A DNA stretch of 35,394 bases from a virus. Below are positions 1 through 7,402 of the stretch, piece by piece. The DNA lies in the IMG/VR virus record IMGVR_UViG_3300005265_000046, positions 1 through 35,394 of that record. One strand, given 5' to 3'. How positions within the stretch are numbered: position 1 is the first letter of the stretch; each line of letters opens with the position of its first letter. Below the pieces are notes generated by a model, which worked only from the letters and a program-made list of their open reading frames with translations, had not been told where the DNA came from and searched no databases. The translations under genes and the position numbers were made by a program.

Positions 1-93
1 GAGTATTAGCTGACCACGCTCCCGACGAAGGAGTGAAAGATTTTTCAATTCTGTGCCATAACATTTTTCCTCCTTGTTTTTATATTTTTGCAT
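1..93 (-). CDS. 5' part of a small membrane protein gene, running off the left end
   Basis: An ATG at 93 follows a GAGGAG ribosome site, just after the stop of the fibre-like gene. Thirty-one codons stay open to the window edge (start MQKYKNKEEK, then a basic LLRRERGQ stretch). If position 1 is joined to 35394 the frame continues directly into the hydrophobic partial gene at the right end, giving one 104-residue protein with a charged N-terminus and membrane segments. A second ATG at 64 with its own AAGGAGG site is open in another frame but would stop after 27 codons across the same junction, so I prefer this frame. The function is unknown; a holin-like or virion membrane protein is possible. 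Confidence 0.5.
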   Translation of the reverse strand, partial: MQKYKNKEEKCYGTELKNLSLLRRERGQLIL

Positions 94-101
94 TTTTCTC
101 C

Positions 102-1502
102 TCAATAATTAATTCTCGCCCGCTTGCTTAAATTCACTTCTGTTATTTTTCTTAACCTTATCCGCCAGTCAATCTTTTCATCTAAAGTGAATTTCTTTTT
201 ATAAGTTTGGTATCCTGCTTTGGAGATTTGGAGGGTGTGGGGGGTGTGCATTGTTTGAGTGTAATCATAATTGCCCCCTCCTGGCGTATGCTGATAATCA
301 CTATGCACTAATGTTTGAGTAGGAATTATCCCATTTGCGGTTGTAGTATCTACAACTAAATTATCATTTTTATCCCAGATTTTTACTGTTGCTCCACTGA
401 TTGTATCACCATTTTCATTTATTACCTTTAAGTCTAATGTATATTCCCTATAATATTTTTCTTCAGTGCATCCGTGGGTAGGGCAAATTCCTTTCCATGT
501 CCCTTTGGAATTTACAAAATGAAGCTCGTAGTGGTCATTATGAATATAAAAATTACCTGTGTCGCCGCAAATCAGATTGTGTAGTGTTTTTGTTCCAGTT
601 CCGTGATAAACAACCATATATGTTGAATTATCAATAAAAGTATTGTTTAAGTCAAAATCAAAGGGTGGGGAAATAGTTAACCCATACCTGGGTTTAAAAA
701 TATAACAGTAATTAAATGTCCCAGATTTCAGTCCTCTTACATTGTTTATCACACAATACTTTGCTTCTATATTTGTAAGAAAATGTGATTGATTTAAATC
801 CTGAATTAAACTATTGTATATTATTGTTTCACCCAAATTATAAATACCGTGGTTTTTAAACACACCATTTCCCCAGAAAGTAATTGAAGTTCCCAATAAA
901 TTTCCTAAAGGGTCGCCTAATATTAAATGTCCGTCCGTCTCTATTTTAATCTTTTCGGCAGTGCTTTCTTCAGTAAAATATGCTTGAACCCCATAATCCT
1001 TAAGCCAACCAGAAATAGATATGGTGGCAGAATCTATTTGAAATTGATAATCTCCCTGCTTCCAAACAACCCCCCACTGACCTTGAACAAGAGAATAATC
1101 AAAGCTTGTTCCTGTAAATGCTGTAATCTGTGTCTGGGTTAAAGTTTTAAATAAGTCTGAAGCGTAATATGTCCCGTTGCCTGTGATATTTATATCCTCT
1201 GTTAAGCTATCACCGTTTTCGTTTGTCCCAATTAATCTCACAGTAGCAGAAGTAGCATTCCAACTTTCTACAACTATATACAAGTCATGCTTTGCTCCGC
1301 CCAGAAGTTTCTCATCGGCAGGACAAAGATTGTAAGTATTATTTACTGGATTAGCATCTGTACTGTTCATTCCATCCCTATCAATTAAGGTAAGGGTTCC
1401 AGCTTTATCTGCCTGATAAATATCTTCAAAGGTACAAGGAGTTGCTTCCGAATAGCCTGTTACGGTAATTTTATTGTCTGCTGCTGAGTATTGAATCGCC
1501 AT
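102..1502 (-). CDS. Putative tail fibre or appendage protein
   Basis: This 466-residue protein follows a GGAGG site. It is rich in beta-prone, Asn/Thr/Gly/Tyr sequence, as seen in phage fibres. The N-terminal ~180 residues look like a short beta module. The middle (about 190-330) has irregular short strands (ENDLNNTFID-like) consistent with a beta-helix or beta-prism. Residues about 355-455 resemble a carboxypeptidase-regulatory/Ig-like fold (LDLKVINENGDTISGATVKI, then a KAGYQTYKKKF strand). Two CxxH/C-type positions (CPTHGC) could bind metal. It sits at the end of the structural operon after small coiled-coil and beta-rich genes. A receptor-binding role is inferred from composition and place, not from a recognised family. 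Confidence 0.5.
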   Translation of the reverse strand: MAIQYSAADNKITVTGYSEATPCTFEDIYQADKAGTLTLIDRDGMNSTDANPVNNTYNLCPADEKLLGGAKHDLYIVVESWNATSATVRLIGTNENGDSLTEDINITGNGTYYASDLFKTLTQTQITAFTGTSFDYSLVQGQWGVVWKQGDYQFQIDSATISISGWLKDYGVQAYFTEESTAEKIKIETDGHLILGDPLGNLLGTSITFWGNGVFKNHGIYNLGETIIYNSLIQDLNQSHFLTNIEAKYCVINNVRGLKSGTFNYCYIFKPRYGLTISPPFDFDLNNTFIDNSTYMVVYHGTGTKTLHNLICGDTGNFYIHNDHYELHFVNSKGTWKGICPTHGCTEEKYYREYTLDLKVINENGDTISGATVKIWDKNDNLVVDTTTANGIIPTQTLVHSDYQHTPGGGNYDYTQTMHTPHTLQISKAGYQTYKKKFTLDEKIDWRIRLRKITEVNLSKRARINY

Positions 1503-1503
1503 A

Positions 1504-1761
1504 TTACAGCTCCTCCAATTGTTTTAGCAAATCTTCTTTTTCTTTTAGCAGCTTTTCTAAATCTTCCTTGTCTTCCCTAACATTTAACGCATTCCAAAAG
1601 TCCAAAGTTTCTTGGTCGGGTTTTGTCTTTGCTTCAGGGATACTACTCAATTGTGCTCTTAATTCCAAAATTTGCTCCCCAAGCTTATCAAGATATATCT
1701 CGCTTACAACGGTTTTAATTTGTCGTATTATGTTTGGGTCTTCTGTTTTTTCGTATTTCAT
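1504..1761 (-). CDS. Small coiled-coil structural-region protein
   Basis: This 85-residue acidic and lysine-rich protein is predicted mostly helical; its C-terminus is an EDLEKLLKEKEDLLKQLEEL heptad run that ends the protein. I choose the ATG at 1761 because GGAGATG lies at the right distance and it overlaps the stop of the upstream gene (TAATG); an in-frame start at 1806 would overlap that gene by 46 bases. The neighbours are two beta-rich proteins, so a fibre chaperone or connector role is conceivable but unproven. Confidence 0.6.
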   Translation of the reverse strand: MKYEKTEDPNIIRQIKTVVSEIYLDKLGEQILELRAQLSSIPEAKTKPDQETLDFWNALNVREDKEDLEKLLKEKEDLLKQLEEL

Positions 1762-2168
1762 TATGACATCTCCAATAAATTTATAGTTTTTGAATCTGTC
1801 CCACACACAGCATATAAATCACTCTTGCTATCAATAGTCATTACCCCACCTGCTTCTAAAAGAATACCATTTGTGGTAGTCACGGAAGAAGAACCAATGA
1901 ACACATCTGCATCTGATGCATTATAAATTACTAATAATTTCCTGTTGGCTAATTCATTCGCAGGCAGCTTATACGCAGTATCAGCAGTAGTTAAAGTAAG
2001 AGTGGTTGTAACTGGGTTAGCAAGACCTTCACTTGCTCCCGATTTAATATCAATAGGTAATGGTTTAGTTGCCGAAGGAACTCTCAAAGTGTTAGAAGTA
2101 TCCTCCCACAGCATAGGAATACCTGTTATAGAACTATCTTGGTCACCTTCAGTATATTCAGGATTCAT
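1761..2168 (-). CDS. Putative head decoration or fibre-related protein
   Basis: This 135-residue protein is rich in Ser/Thr/Ala and beta strands. The central part (LTLTTADTAYKLP, then KLLVIYNASDADVFIGSSSV) is of the kind found in phage head-decoration and baseplate beta-sandwich proteins, where a strand pattern of N-A-S-x-A-D-V-x-I-G precedes a final strand. The GGAGGAGAAA ribosome site lies inside the end of the upstream coiled-coil gene, so the two are translationally coupled. No enzymatic motif is seen. Confidence 0.5.
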   Translation of the reverse strand: MNPEYTEGDQDSSITGIPMLWEDTSNTLRVPSATKPLPIDIKSGASEGLANPVTTTLTLTTADTAYKLPANELANRKLLVIYNASDADVFIGSSSVTTTNGILLEAGGVMTIDSKSDLYAVCGTDSKTINLLEMS

Positions 2169-2433
2169 TTTCTCCTCCCAAAACCCATTTCAAAACACTT
2201 TCTTGAATTCTATATTTTGCGGAAAGGTCATCCATTTCTTTTCTTTCTGCTTCGCATCTCTTTTCTGTGATTTCTTTTGCTTTGTCAAATATCTCACGGG
2301 CAGAACGCAAAATAATTTTTCGTCCTGTCAAATCAATAGGCAACTTGTATCTTTTTAACTCTTCGGATAAAATGGAAACCAACTTTTTCAAGTCCTTAAT
2401 CTGCCTATTTCTTTTGAAAAAATTTAATTTCAT
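2158..2433 (-). CDS. Helical hypothetical protein
   Basis: This 91-residue, highly charged protein (KRNRQIKDLKKLVSILSEEL; EIFDKAKEITEKRCEAERKE) is almost certainly an alpha-helical coiled coil. It starts with an ATGA overlap on the stop of the gene before it and ends overlapping the next start, so it lies in a tight chain of small structural-region genes. The family is not recognised. Confidence 0.55.
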   Translation of the reverse strand: MKLNFFKRNRQIKDLKKLVSILSEELKRYKLPIDLTGRKIILRSAREIFDKAKEITEKRCEAERKEMDDLSAKYRIQESVLKWVLGGENES

Positions 2434-2738
2434 TTCTCATCTACCGCTAAATATACTGTGAATGGTTCATTGGCTGATGCATTCGCAATTCTCATCGTAT
2501 AAATTCCTTTCAAACAAATCTCCCTTTCTACTTGATGCAAAAATCCATAATTCCCGTCTTCATCATAAATAATCCTATCCTTACTGTCTATCAAGTCAAA
2601 ATCAAATGTAGTAGAAGAACTGGCGGCTTTAACATAAATTTCTTTTAGAAAACCCCCACTTATTTTAGGTGTATTTTCTTGCCAGCTTCCACCGCTGGTA
2701 ACAACTCCCGAAGGTTCTATTTGCAAAATAAGTTTCAT
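2430..2738 (-). CDS. Small beta-rich virion-region protein
   Basis: This 102-residue protein has alternating hydrophobic strands (FLKEIYVKAASSSTTFDFDL, then a TMRIANASANEPFTVYLAV ending). It looks like a single beta-sandwich with an initial LILQIEPSGV strand. Its place among portal-to-fibre genes suggests a head-tail or fibre accessory. An AGGAGAAA site overlaps the end of the upstream gene. The specific family is not recognised. Confidence 0.5.
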   Translation of the reverse strand: MKLILQIEPSGVVTSGGSWQENTPKISGGFLKEIYVKAASSSTTFDFDLIDSKDRIIYDEDGNYGFLHQVEREICLKGIYTMRIANASANEPFTVYLAVDEK

Positions 2739-2989
2739 TTTCTCCTTAATCTTTCTATATCGTATTCTTTGGGGTCTGCCCCCTGTGCCTTCATAGCGTC
2801 CTTAAAATACCTTATTTCGTGCTTCAAACGCATATCCGTTTTGATAAACTTCTGCACATTCTCGGGAGAAGGTATCCACGCTTCATCATAGGTGCAGATA
2901 CTATCTCTGATTTTCCGTTTGAGTTCTTTTGCTTGGCGATATAGTTTATTTCTTTGCGCTTGAGTTAATCTTTCGTCTCTACCCATCAT
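2735..2989 (-). CDS. Hypothetical basic helical protein
   Basis: This 84-residue protein begins MMGRDERLTQAQR. It contains alternating Arg/Lys and Glu (KLYRQAKELKRKIRDS), then a DEAWIPSPENV turn and a second helix. The ATG at 2989 overlaps the upstream TGA (ATGA). An in-frame extension back to 3019 exists but lies wholly inside the previous gene. It is part of the tail-end structural gene chain; function unknown. Confidence 0.5.
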   Translation of the reverse strand: MMGRDERLTQAQRNKLYRQAKELKRKIRDSICTYDEAWIPSPENVQKFIKTDMRLKHEIRYFKDAMKAQGADPKEYDIERLRRK

Positions 2990-3213
2990 TTGTAATTGTC
3001 CGACCCGCACAGCGGACACTCATTATCTCTGTCCATATTGCAGATAAATCCGCAAAACCGACAGCGGATATACTTGCTCTCATTTCCGTCTGAAGTCGCC
3101 GTAGGAGGGGAGTTTTCCCCCTCTAATAAGCGATTGCTTATCTCGGGATGCCCAATCTCCACAGGGACCTCAGGGGCACGGGTAAATACTCTATCTGCGA
3201 GTTTTCTGTTCAT
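2986..3213 (-). CDS. Small zinc-ribbon protein
   Basis: This 75-residue protein ends in a two-CxxC zinc ribbon (CRFCGF at about 51-56 and CPLCGS at about 67-72) after a Pro/Ser-rich flexible region. The ATG overlaps the stop of the lysine-tailed protein upstream (ATGA). Similar short ribbons recur elsewhere in this genome (8254, 14920, 16064, 17937, 25419). The fold suggests nucleic-acid or protein binding; its place among structural genes leaves the role open. Confidence 0.55.
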   Translation of the reverse strand: MNRKLADRVFTRAPEVPVEIGHPEISNRLLEGENSPPTATSDGNESKYIRCRFCGFICNMDRDNECPLCGSDNYK

Positions 3214-3461
3214 TTCTTCTTTCCCTTTGGCTTCGCAACAACTTTTTTCTTTCTCTTTGGTTTTGCAGGCTCCGCAACAACTTCTTTCTTCACACTTGGG
3301 GCAATTTTCGGCTTTACTAAATGCGACCCTTCTTCAGCAAAACGGACAGCCAAATCTGAATTATCTGCCTGCACAAAAACAGTTTCACCTTTAGAAGTTA
3401 GAACATTGTAGTGGAAACTACCATCTTCTTGTTGCTCTTTTGCTACTATAATTGCTTCCAT
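3210..3461 (-). CDS. Small protein with a lysine-rich, histone-like tail
   Basis: This 83-residue protein starts after an AGGAGG site. The first ~50 residues form a compact beta-rich segment (MEAIIVAKEQQEDGSFHYNV). The last ~30 are a KPK/KKK-rich tail (AKPKRKKKVVAKPKGKKK) typical of disordered DNA-binding tails in H1-like proteins. It could bind DNA or the negatively charged host surface; neither is shown. It lies immediately downstream of the glycosyltransferase gene. Confidence 0.55.
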   Translation of the reverse strand: MEAIIVAKEQQEDGSFHYNVLTSKGETVFVQADNSDLAVRFAEEGSHLVKPKIAPSVKKEVVAEPAKPKRKKKVVAKPKGKKK

Positions 3462-3470
3462 TTATACCTC

Positions 3471-4289
3471 CTATTTGGGCTTCGGCATTGTTTCCTCTAA
3501 CCTCTGCCGTATGCCCGTAAGAATATCTATTGGCCTCTCCCACAAGGAAGGCATATACCAACCTTTAATCAAACTCTCGTAGGGACACCACGCATACATT
3601 AACTTTCTCAATTTTTCTGGATAGAGCATAACAGTATTTACTTTCTCCTTTACTGCAAGGATAGATAACCCTGAAGCAAAACTAAAGAAAAAAGGCAATC
3701 TTCGTATAACTGCTAAACTCTCTGCCAGCGATAACTTCCCTACCAAATCTATGTATTCTATATGCTCGGCTTCAAGATATTTGATTAACTTATTTGATAG
3801 ATTTCTATCCCAGAACGCCCCTATTAAAACAGGCGTCATATAGGGGAATTTTTTACGCAATGTTTTTATAAGCACCAGCCATTCCAACGGCGTCCAACCA
3901 TTCCAAGCATTATTTACATCTTTGTGAGCCATTGCTATTCCCAGGGGGTATATGCAATCTGCTAACAATCTCTCTGCTTTTTCTTCTGCTTCAGCAGGGT
4001 GTTCTATCTTGTAGTAATGGTCAGTAGGCAGTTCAGGGAGATACTTCTCTATTCTTCCTCCATTATCTAAATGTTCGTTAGCGGTTAAATACACTATCTT
4101 ATCCGTGTTTTCCAAAAAATCTTTCTGTATATCTTGGGGGCGCCTTTTCAAAAATTTGTAATCAAATTCTCCGTATTCCACTTCTTTTACTTTGGGCAGT
4201 AATTTACAGAACGGCATTGAGCGTTTATATCCATCCTTGCTAATAACAAAATGCAAATCTCTATTAAGTTGTGTTAATTTTGAATACAC
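3471..4289 (-). CDS. Glycosyltransferase family 9-like (heptosyltransferase-like) protein, 5' end disrupted
   Basis: The readable part, from a GTG at 4289, gives 272 residues. It has a GT9/GT-B-like layout: an N-terminal Rossmann half, a linker, then a C-terminal half with PLGIAMAHKD, LVLIKTLRKKFPYMTPVLIG, IDLVGKLSLAESLAVI and a FSFASGLSILAV stretch resembling the sugar-nucleotide site (usually G-x-x-H-x-A). The true N-terminus appears upstream in another frame: codons from an ATG at 4354 read MIPAPLLKVAVPAGIG then hit a stop, while the continuing frame resumes at GDISWVYSKL. About five extra bases near 4304-4309 explain the shift. It may be a broken gene, or expressed from GTG. Sugar transfer to a virion or host-surface glycan is inferred. 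Confidence 0.6.
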   Translation of the reverse strand: MYSKLTQLNRDLHFVISKDGYKRSMPFCKLLPKVKEVEYGEFDYKFLKRRPQDIQKDFLENTDKIVYLTANEHLDNGGRIEKYLPELPTDHYYKIEHPAEAEEKAERLLADCIYPLGIAMAHKDVNNAWNGWTPLEWLVLIKTLRKKFPYMTPVLIGAFWDRNLSNKLIKYLEAEHIEYIDLVGKLSLAESLAVIRRLPFFFSFASGLSILAVKEKVNTVMLYPEKLRKLMYAWCPYESLIKGWYMPSLWERPIDILTGIRQRLEETMPKPK

Positions 4290-4303
4290 CCACGAAATAT
4301 CTC

Positions 4304-4363
4304 CTAACCGATACCCGCAGGCACAGCTACTTTTAGCAATGGGGCAGGTATCATTTTGGACAT
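4304..4363 (-). pseudogene. Detached 5' remnant of the glycosyltransferase gene
   Basis: Right after the HNH stop, an AGGAGGTG site precedes ATGs at 4363 and 4354. The short frame (MSKMIPAPLLKVAVPAGIG, 19 codons, stop TAG at 4304-4306) ends exactly where the family's conserved VPAGIGD loop should continue. The HNH gene upstream begins with a closely similar peptide, MNPKKLLKVGVPAG. So the same coding segment is present twice, flanking the endonuclease gene. Confidence 0.55.
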
Positions 4364-4980
4364 CACCTCCTGGAACTTGAGACTTCTACAATAATTTCCT
4401 TTGGAAGCCCTAGTAATTCAAAACTTTGCGATTTGATAAATATTTTTTTATTTTCGTAATACCACTCCACCGCAGTAATTTTCCTATGGCAATTTCTGCA
4501 CAAAACAACAAGATTATCTAATGAATGATTAGGCGAAACTTTGCATTTAGCCCCTCTATTATCTTTATGGTGCACTTCTAAATTTTTTTCGCTTCCGCAA
4601 AGCAAACATTTTTTGTCTCTTTCTAAAACTCTCAAATAATTTCCAGCATACTTTTTACGGTGGTATCTTTCTAACTCTTGGCTAAGATATTTTTTCCTAT
4701 GTCTTAGTTTATAACTTTTCTTAATACAATTATAAGAACAATATTTTCGACGAGGATGAGAACAAGGGGGAACAAATTCTTTCCCGCACACTATACATTT
4801 TTTTGCAGGCAAAGGTATCATTCTAACTTGTTCTCTCAGAAAACTTCTTTTTTCACTAAAATGTTTTATTCTACATTTTGTAGAACAATACTTTCTGTTT
4901 GGAGAAGGAACTAATCCACCACAAACTTTACATCTTCTGCCAGCAGGAACGCCTACTTTTAACAATTTTTTAGGGTTCAT
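4363..4980 (-). CDS. HNH homing-type endonuclease with N-terminal zinc fingers
   Basis: This 205-residue protein has two C2C2 zinc modules (CKVCGGLVPSPNRKYCSTKC at about 17-36; CIVCGKEF...YCSYNC at about 62-86). A basic helix follows, then a classical HNH core: CLLCG (about 129-133), LEVHHKDNRG (about 139-148), a SLDNLVVLCRNCHRKI segment with the last CxxC and His. This is typical of phage free-standing HNH homing nucleases that nick DNA and spread. Its first 14 residues, MNPKKLLKVGVPAG, match the N-terminus of the neighbouring glycosyltransferase, so it appears fused to that target gene's start. Confidence 0.85.
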   Translation of the reverse strand: MNPKKLLKVGVPAGRRCKVCGGLVPSPNRKYCSTKCRIKHFSEKRSFLREQVRMIPLPAKKCIVCGKEFVPPCSHPRRKYCSYNCIKKSYKLRHRKKYLSQELERYHRKKYAGNYLRVLERDKKCLLCGSEKNLEVHHKDNRGAKCKVSPNHSLDNLVVLCRNCHRKITAVEWYYENKKIFIKSQSFELLGLPKEIIVEVSSSRR

Positions 4981-5507
4981 CTTTTTGCCTCAAACAAAAA
5001 ATTGTAAATGTCCTCTCTGGGGGGGCATTCAGGTGTTCCTATCTTGAGACATTTAAATTTTCTCTTTTCAAAGAACCAAATAACCTCTTCTATCTTCTCA
5101 AAGCGGGAAAGATGCTCTCCAGGCTTTGTATGCTTCCATGTTCGGGGATTTTGATTTTTTGGCAATACTGGAACTGCAACCGCCGCATTTTTAGTTCTGG
5201 TTAAAATATTTTCTATTTTTTTGTCTGGTTTTCTTTTCCAATTCACATGCTCTAAAACATCCCAGAAACATACTAAATCGTAATTCCTGTGCTTAACGCC
5301 CGTTTGTATAACAGGCATAATGTCGTAAGTATCTACTATTACATCGGGTGCGGCATAAGCCTTAAAAAAACTCACACCGCACCCATAATCAAGAACTACA
5401 CGAGGATTGCATTCCTGCACAAAATCCCAACGGATACGGGCAATTTGTTCGCCTGTCTTCGCTTGTATGCGCAGCAAACGGTAATAGTAATCCTCGTTAT
5501 AATCCAT
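4977..5507 (-). CDS. Class I SAM-dependent methyltransferase-like protein
   Basis: This is 176 residues from ATG 5507 (MDYNEDYYYR). Motif I is VVLDYGCGVSFFKAY, the SAM-binding glycine loop; the acidic motif II region is VDTYDI; motif IV is DLVCFWDVLEHV, as in Methyltransf_11/23 families of small-molecule or sugar methylases. The longer frame back to 5576 would start inside a terminator-like hairpin and encode an odd Phe/Pro-rich leader, so I reject it. With the glycosyltransferase downstream this suggests a glycan-modification cassette next to the spike gene. Confidence 0.65.
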   Translation of the reverse strand: MDYNEDYYYRLLRIQAKTGEQIARIRWDFVQECNPRVVLDYGCGVSFFKAYAAPDVIVDTYDIMPVIQTGVKHRNYDLVCFWDVLEHVNWKRKPDKKIENILTRTKNAAVAVPVLPKNQNPRTWKHTKPGEHLSRFEKIEEVIWFFEKRKFKCLKIGTPECPPREDIYNFLFEAKR

Positions 5508-5524
5508 AATTCGCAAACTAAAAC

Positions 5525-5541
5525 AATGGGGGGTCCCCATT
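5525..5541 (-). promoter_or_regulatory. Perfect 7-bp hairpin before the methyltransferase start
   Basis: The arms AATGGGG and CCCCATT pair fully around a three-base loop, about 20 bases before the ATG at 5507. It is followed by TGTTTTAG on the transcribed strand, so it may be a weak second terminator or an mRNA-protecting stem. It sits 13 bases downstream of the better terminator at 5550-5571 and shares its ATGGGG arm. Confidence 0.35.
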
Positions 5542-5549
5542 CGGAAAGG

Positions 5550-5571
5550 AAAAAATGGAGACGTCCCCCAT
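5550..5571 (-). terminator. Probable intrinsic terminator after the spike gene
   Basis: On the minus strand a compact stem (ATGGGG... with one G-U pair, loop GACGT) is followed directly by six T residues. It lies just past the stop of the beta-helix gene at 5580 and ahead of the methyltransferase gene. It would end or reduce transcription after the capsid block, keeping the modification cassette low. Confidence 0.45.
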
Positions 5572-5579
5572 AGCATAAA

Positions 5580-6476
5580 TCACGAGCTGCCAGTGGTCGG
5601 GAAAGCCCTTCCGTGCTCATCTGGCGCATCGGCTTCGTAGTTCTCAAAACACATTAAAGTCCCTGGGTCAAGCATAGAGCCAAGTGTTCCTTCGGCAAAG
5701 TAGTTATCAGCAATAATCCCTGTAGTGCCTGCACTCTCAATATCTACACCAACCCCATAAAGAAATCTATTCTTCTCTATGCGGGTGTTGGTTATAACTA
5801 CTTGGCTGCCTGCTGTTGCAGCATCTATTGCTGCAACATCCCAAGCATTAGTGTCGCTTCCCCCCATAAAATAATTACCAATGATTTGCGTTCCGTCAGC
5901 TGCACCGCTGAAGGTGATAGCACTGTCAGGACCATTAGCAGTAATACGGAATTCATTATTCTTAACAATGCAATTGTCCCCGTCAGCAGTAATCTCTATG
6001 CCGTCCAAGAAGTTTGCTCCGCACTCAAATAAGCAATCCTCAATAACGGCATCAGCAGCGTTAACATAGACAATTGTAGCGCAAGAAGCACTGGGGGTAG
6101 CAAACCTAATGTTTTTAATTGCAACATTTGCCGCCGAGATATTCAGCGCTTTGGTTATTCCAGGCGTTAATGTTGCCCTGTTTCTGCCGTTGCCCAAACC
6201 AATTATAGAAATCCCTGCAACATCAACAGCAACGGATGCTGAAATAGCTTCGCTGTGCCCTGGCATTAAGAAGATTATATCTTTATCATTTGCCGTGCAT
6301 TTCCCAATGGCATAATCCAGCGTTTTAAATGGATGTTTAGGAGTCCCATTATTGCTGTCGCTGCCATCGCTGTAATGCACGAAGTAAACATTCCCAGTGG
6401 TGAAATAATCTTCGTTGCCAGAGCCGCCTACAGGAATCCCTCCTAATTCGTACACTCTATCATTGAAAGTTGTCAT
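5580..6476 (-). CDS. Right-handed beta-helix protein, probable tailspike or head spike
   Basis: This 298-residue protein starts after a CAAGGAGG site. After an N-terminal ~35 residues comes HYSDGSDSNNGTPKHPFKTL, the usual entry motif of pectate-lyase-like parallel beta-helix proteins (a DUF1565/NosD-type start: GSDxNxGTxxxPFKTLxxA). Repeating coils of I-x-N-N/N-x-F follow (IKNIRFATPSA, VIEDCLFEC, IVKNNEFRI, IIGNYFMGG, IEKNRFLYG, IIADNYFAEG). Such proteins commonly bind or cleave polysaccharides. Placement straight after the major capsid gene is notable and could mean a capsid decoration spike. Confidence 0.75.
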   Translation of the reverse strand: MTTFNDRVYELGGIPVGGSGNEDYFTTGNVYFVHYSDGSDSNNGTPKHPFKTLDYAIGKCTANDKDIIFLMPGHSEAISASVAVDVAGISIIGLGNGRNRATLTPGITKALNISAANVAIKNIRFATPSASCATIVYVNAADAVIEDCLFECGANFLDGIEITADGDNCIVKNNEFRITANGPDSAITFSGAADGTQIIGNYFMGGSDTNAWDVAAIDAATAGSQVVITNTRIEKNRFLYGVGVDIESAGTTGIIADNYFAEGTLGSMLDPGTLMCFENYEADAPDEHGRAFPTTGSS

Positions 6477-6539
6477 TTAAACCTCCTTGCCTGCTACCTC
6501 TCGGGTCAATGCCAATCGGACGCATCAGCAGGACACTGT

Positions 6540-7382
6540 TCAGCAGGGGGAGTATGCCTGGAAAGTGTTAAAGGAAACTTCCTGTTTAAATTCCAATGGG
6601 ATACGGTTGATGAAAACGAAGCATTCTTTCGCCAGCTCACGATCAATCATAAACCAGTTGTTGCTGTCGGTTAAATAGCTGCTCACAATAACATCATACT
6701 TCCCTCTGAAGAAGTTATCTGTATTGTGTGCATCATCAACCTTGTATTTAGAATTGGTAATCTCCCACGCTGTCTGCTCCAGATTGCGGGGAACCAGTAA
6801 AGTATCAGGATGAACGCCAATCTTATTGTTCTGGTCGTCCCTGAAGTCCATCATCGCAATTCTGGTTGCCTCTACTGCTGTAGAAGTCAAAGCAGTAGTG
6901 CCTTTGTTGTCCTGCGTAGAAGAAACAGCGTTGCTCGGATGAGCATCAGAACACAAATATTGCCCATCTCCCCCGCTTTGGTAAGCAGGGTTGCTGGAAA
7001 AAGCATCATTAAACAAAGATGCCTTGTGTTTCTCTCGGGTTCTTCCGCCTGCTCTCCCCAGACCTGCTGGCTTGCGTTTCATCAGGCCGTATAAATCATC
7101 ATCGTAGAGTTTCCTTTCAATGGTAAACTTGCCAGCATATTCTTTGGGGGTAATAGTGGTATCATACCCCTGATAACTATCTAATGCTGTCAAAGTTCCA
7201 TTGAATTCAGGAAGGTCAGGGAATGAACCAACTTCGCTGTATTTTTCCTCAGATTTCTTTGATGTTTCCATAGCGAATAATTCGTTCAATTCCTCTGGAA
7301 TGGCTTTATATTTGTCAAAGAAAACCTTGCGGAAAATTGGCGTTAATAAATCACCAAAACTTTCACTTGTTGCAATTGCCAT
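6540..7382 (-). CDS. Major capsid protein, HK97-fold (Mu gpT-like)
   Basis: This 280-residue protein comes after a TAGGAGGTGG site. An N-terminal helical arm (FGDLLTPIFRKVFFDKYKAIP) is followed by the domain with TPKEYAGKFTIERKLYDDDL. Then come a Gly/Ser loop, a spine helix (TAVEATRIAMMDFRDDQNNKI) and LLVPRNLEQTAWEI, the signature seen in Mu gpT-type major capsid proteins, with FFRGKYDVIVSSYLTDSNNW and a FMIDRELAKECFVF strand. Gene order scaffold - decoration-like protein - capsid fits a head module. Its closest relatives cannot be determined here. Confidence 0.85.
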   Translation of the reverse strand: MAIATSESFGDLLTPIFRKVFFDKYKAIPEELNELFAMETSKKSEEKYSEVGSFPDLPEFNGTLTALDSYQGYDTTITPKEYAGKFTIERKLYDDDLYGLMKRKPAGLGRAGGRTREKHKASLFNDAFSSNPAYQSGGDGQYLCSDAHPSNAVSSTQDNKGTTALTSTAVEATRIAMMDFRDDQNNKIGVHPDTLLVPRNLEQTAWEITNSKYKVDDAHNTDNFFRGKYDVIVSSYLTDSNNWFMIDRELAKECFVFINRIPLEFKQEVSFNTFQAYSPC

Positions 7383-7402
7383 CTAATTTCCACCTCCTAT
7401 TA

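Noticed and set aside
1-64. Alternative left-end gene starting at ATG 64 after AAGGAGG
   Set aside because: If the genome is circular it stops after 27 codons, while the frame from 93 continues into the right-end gene.
5507-5576. Longer start of the methyltransferase gene at 5576
   Set aside because: It would begin within a terminator hairpin and add an unlikely Phe/Pro-rich leader.
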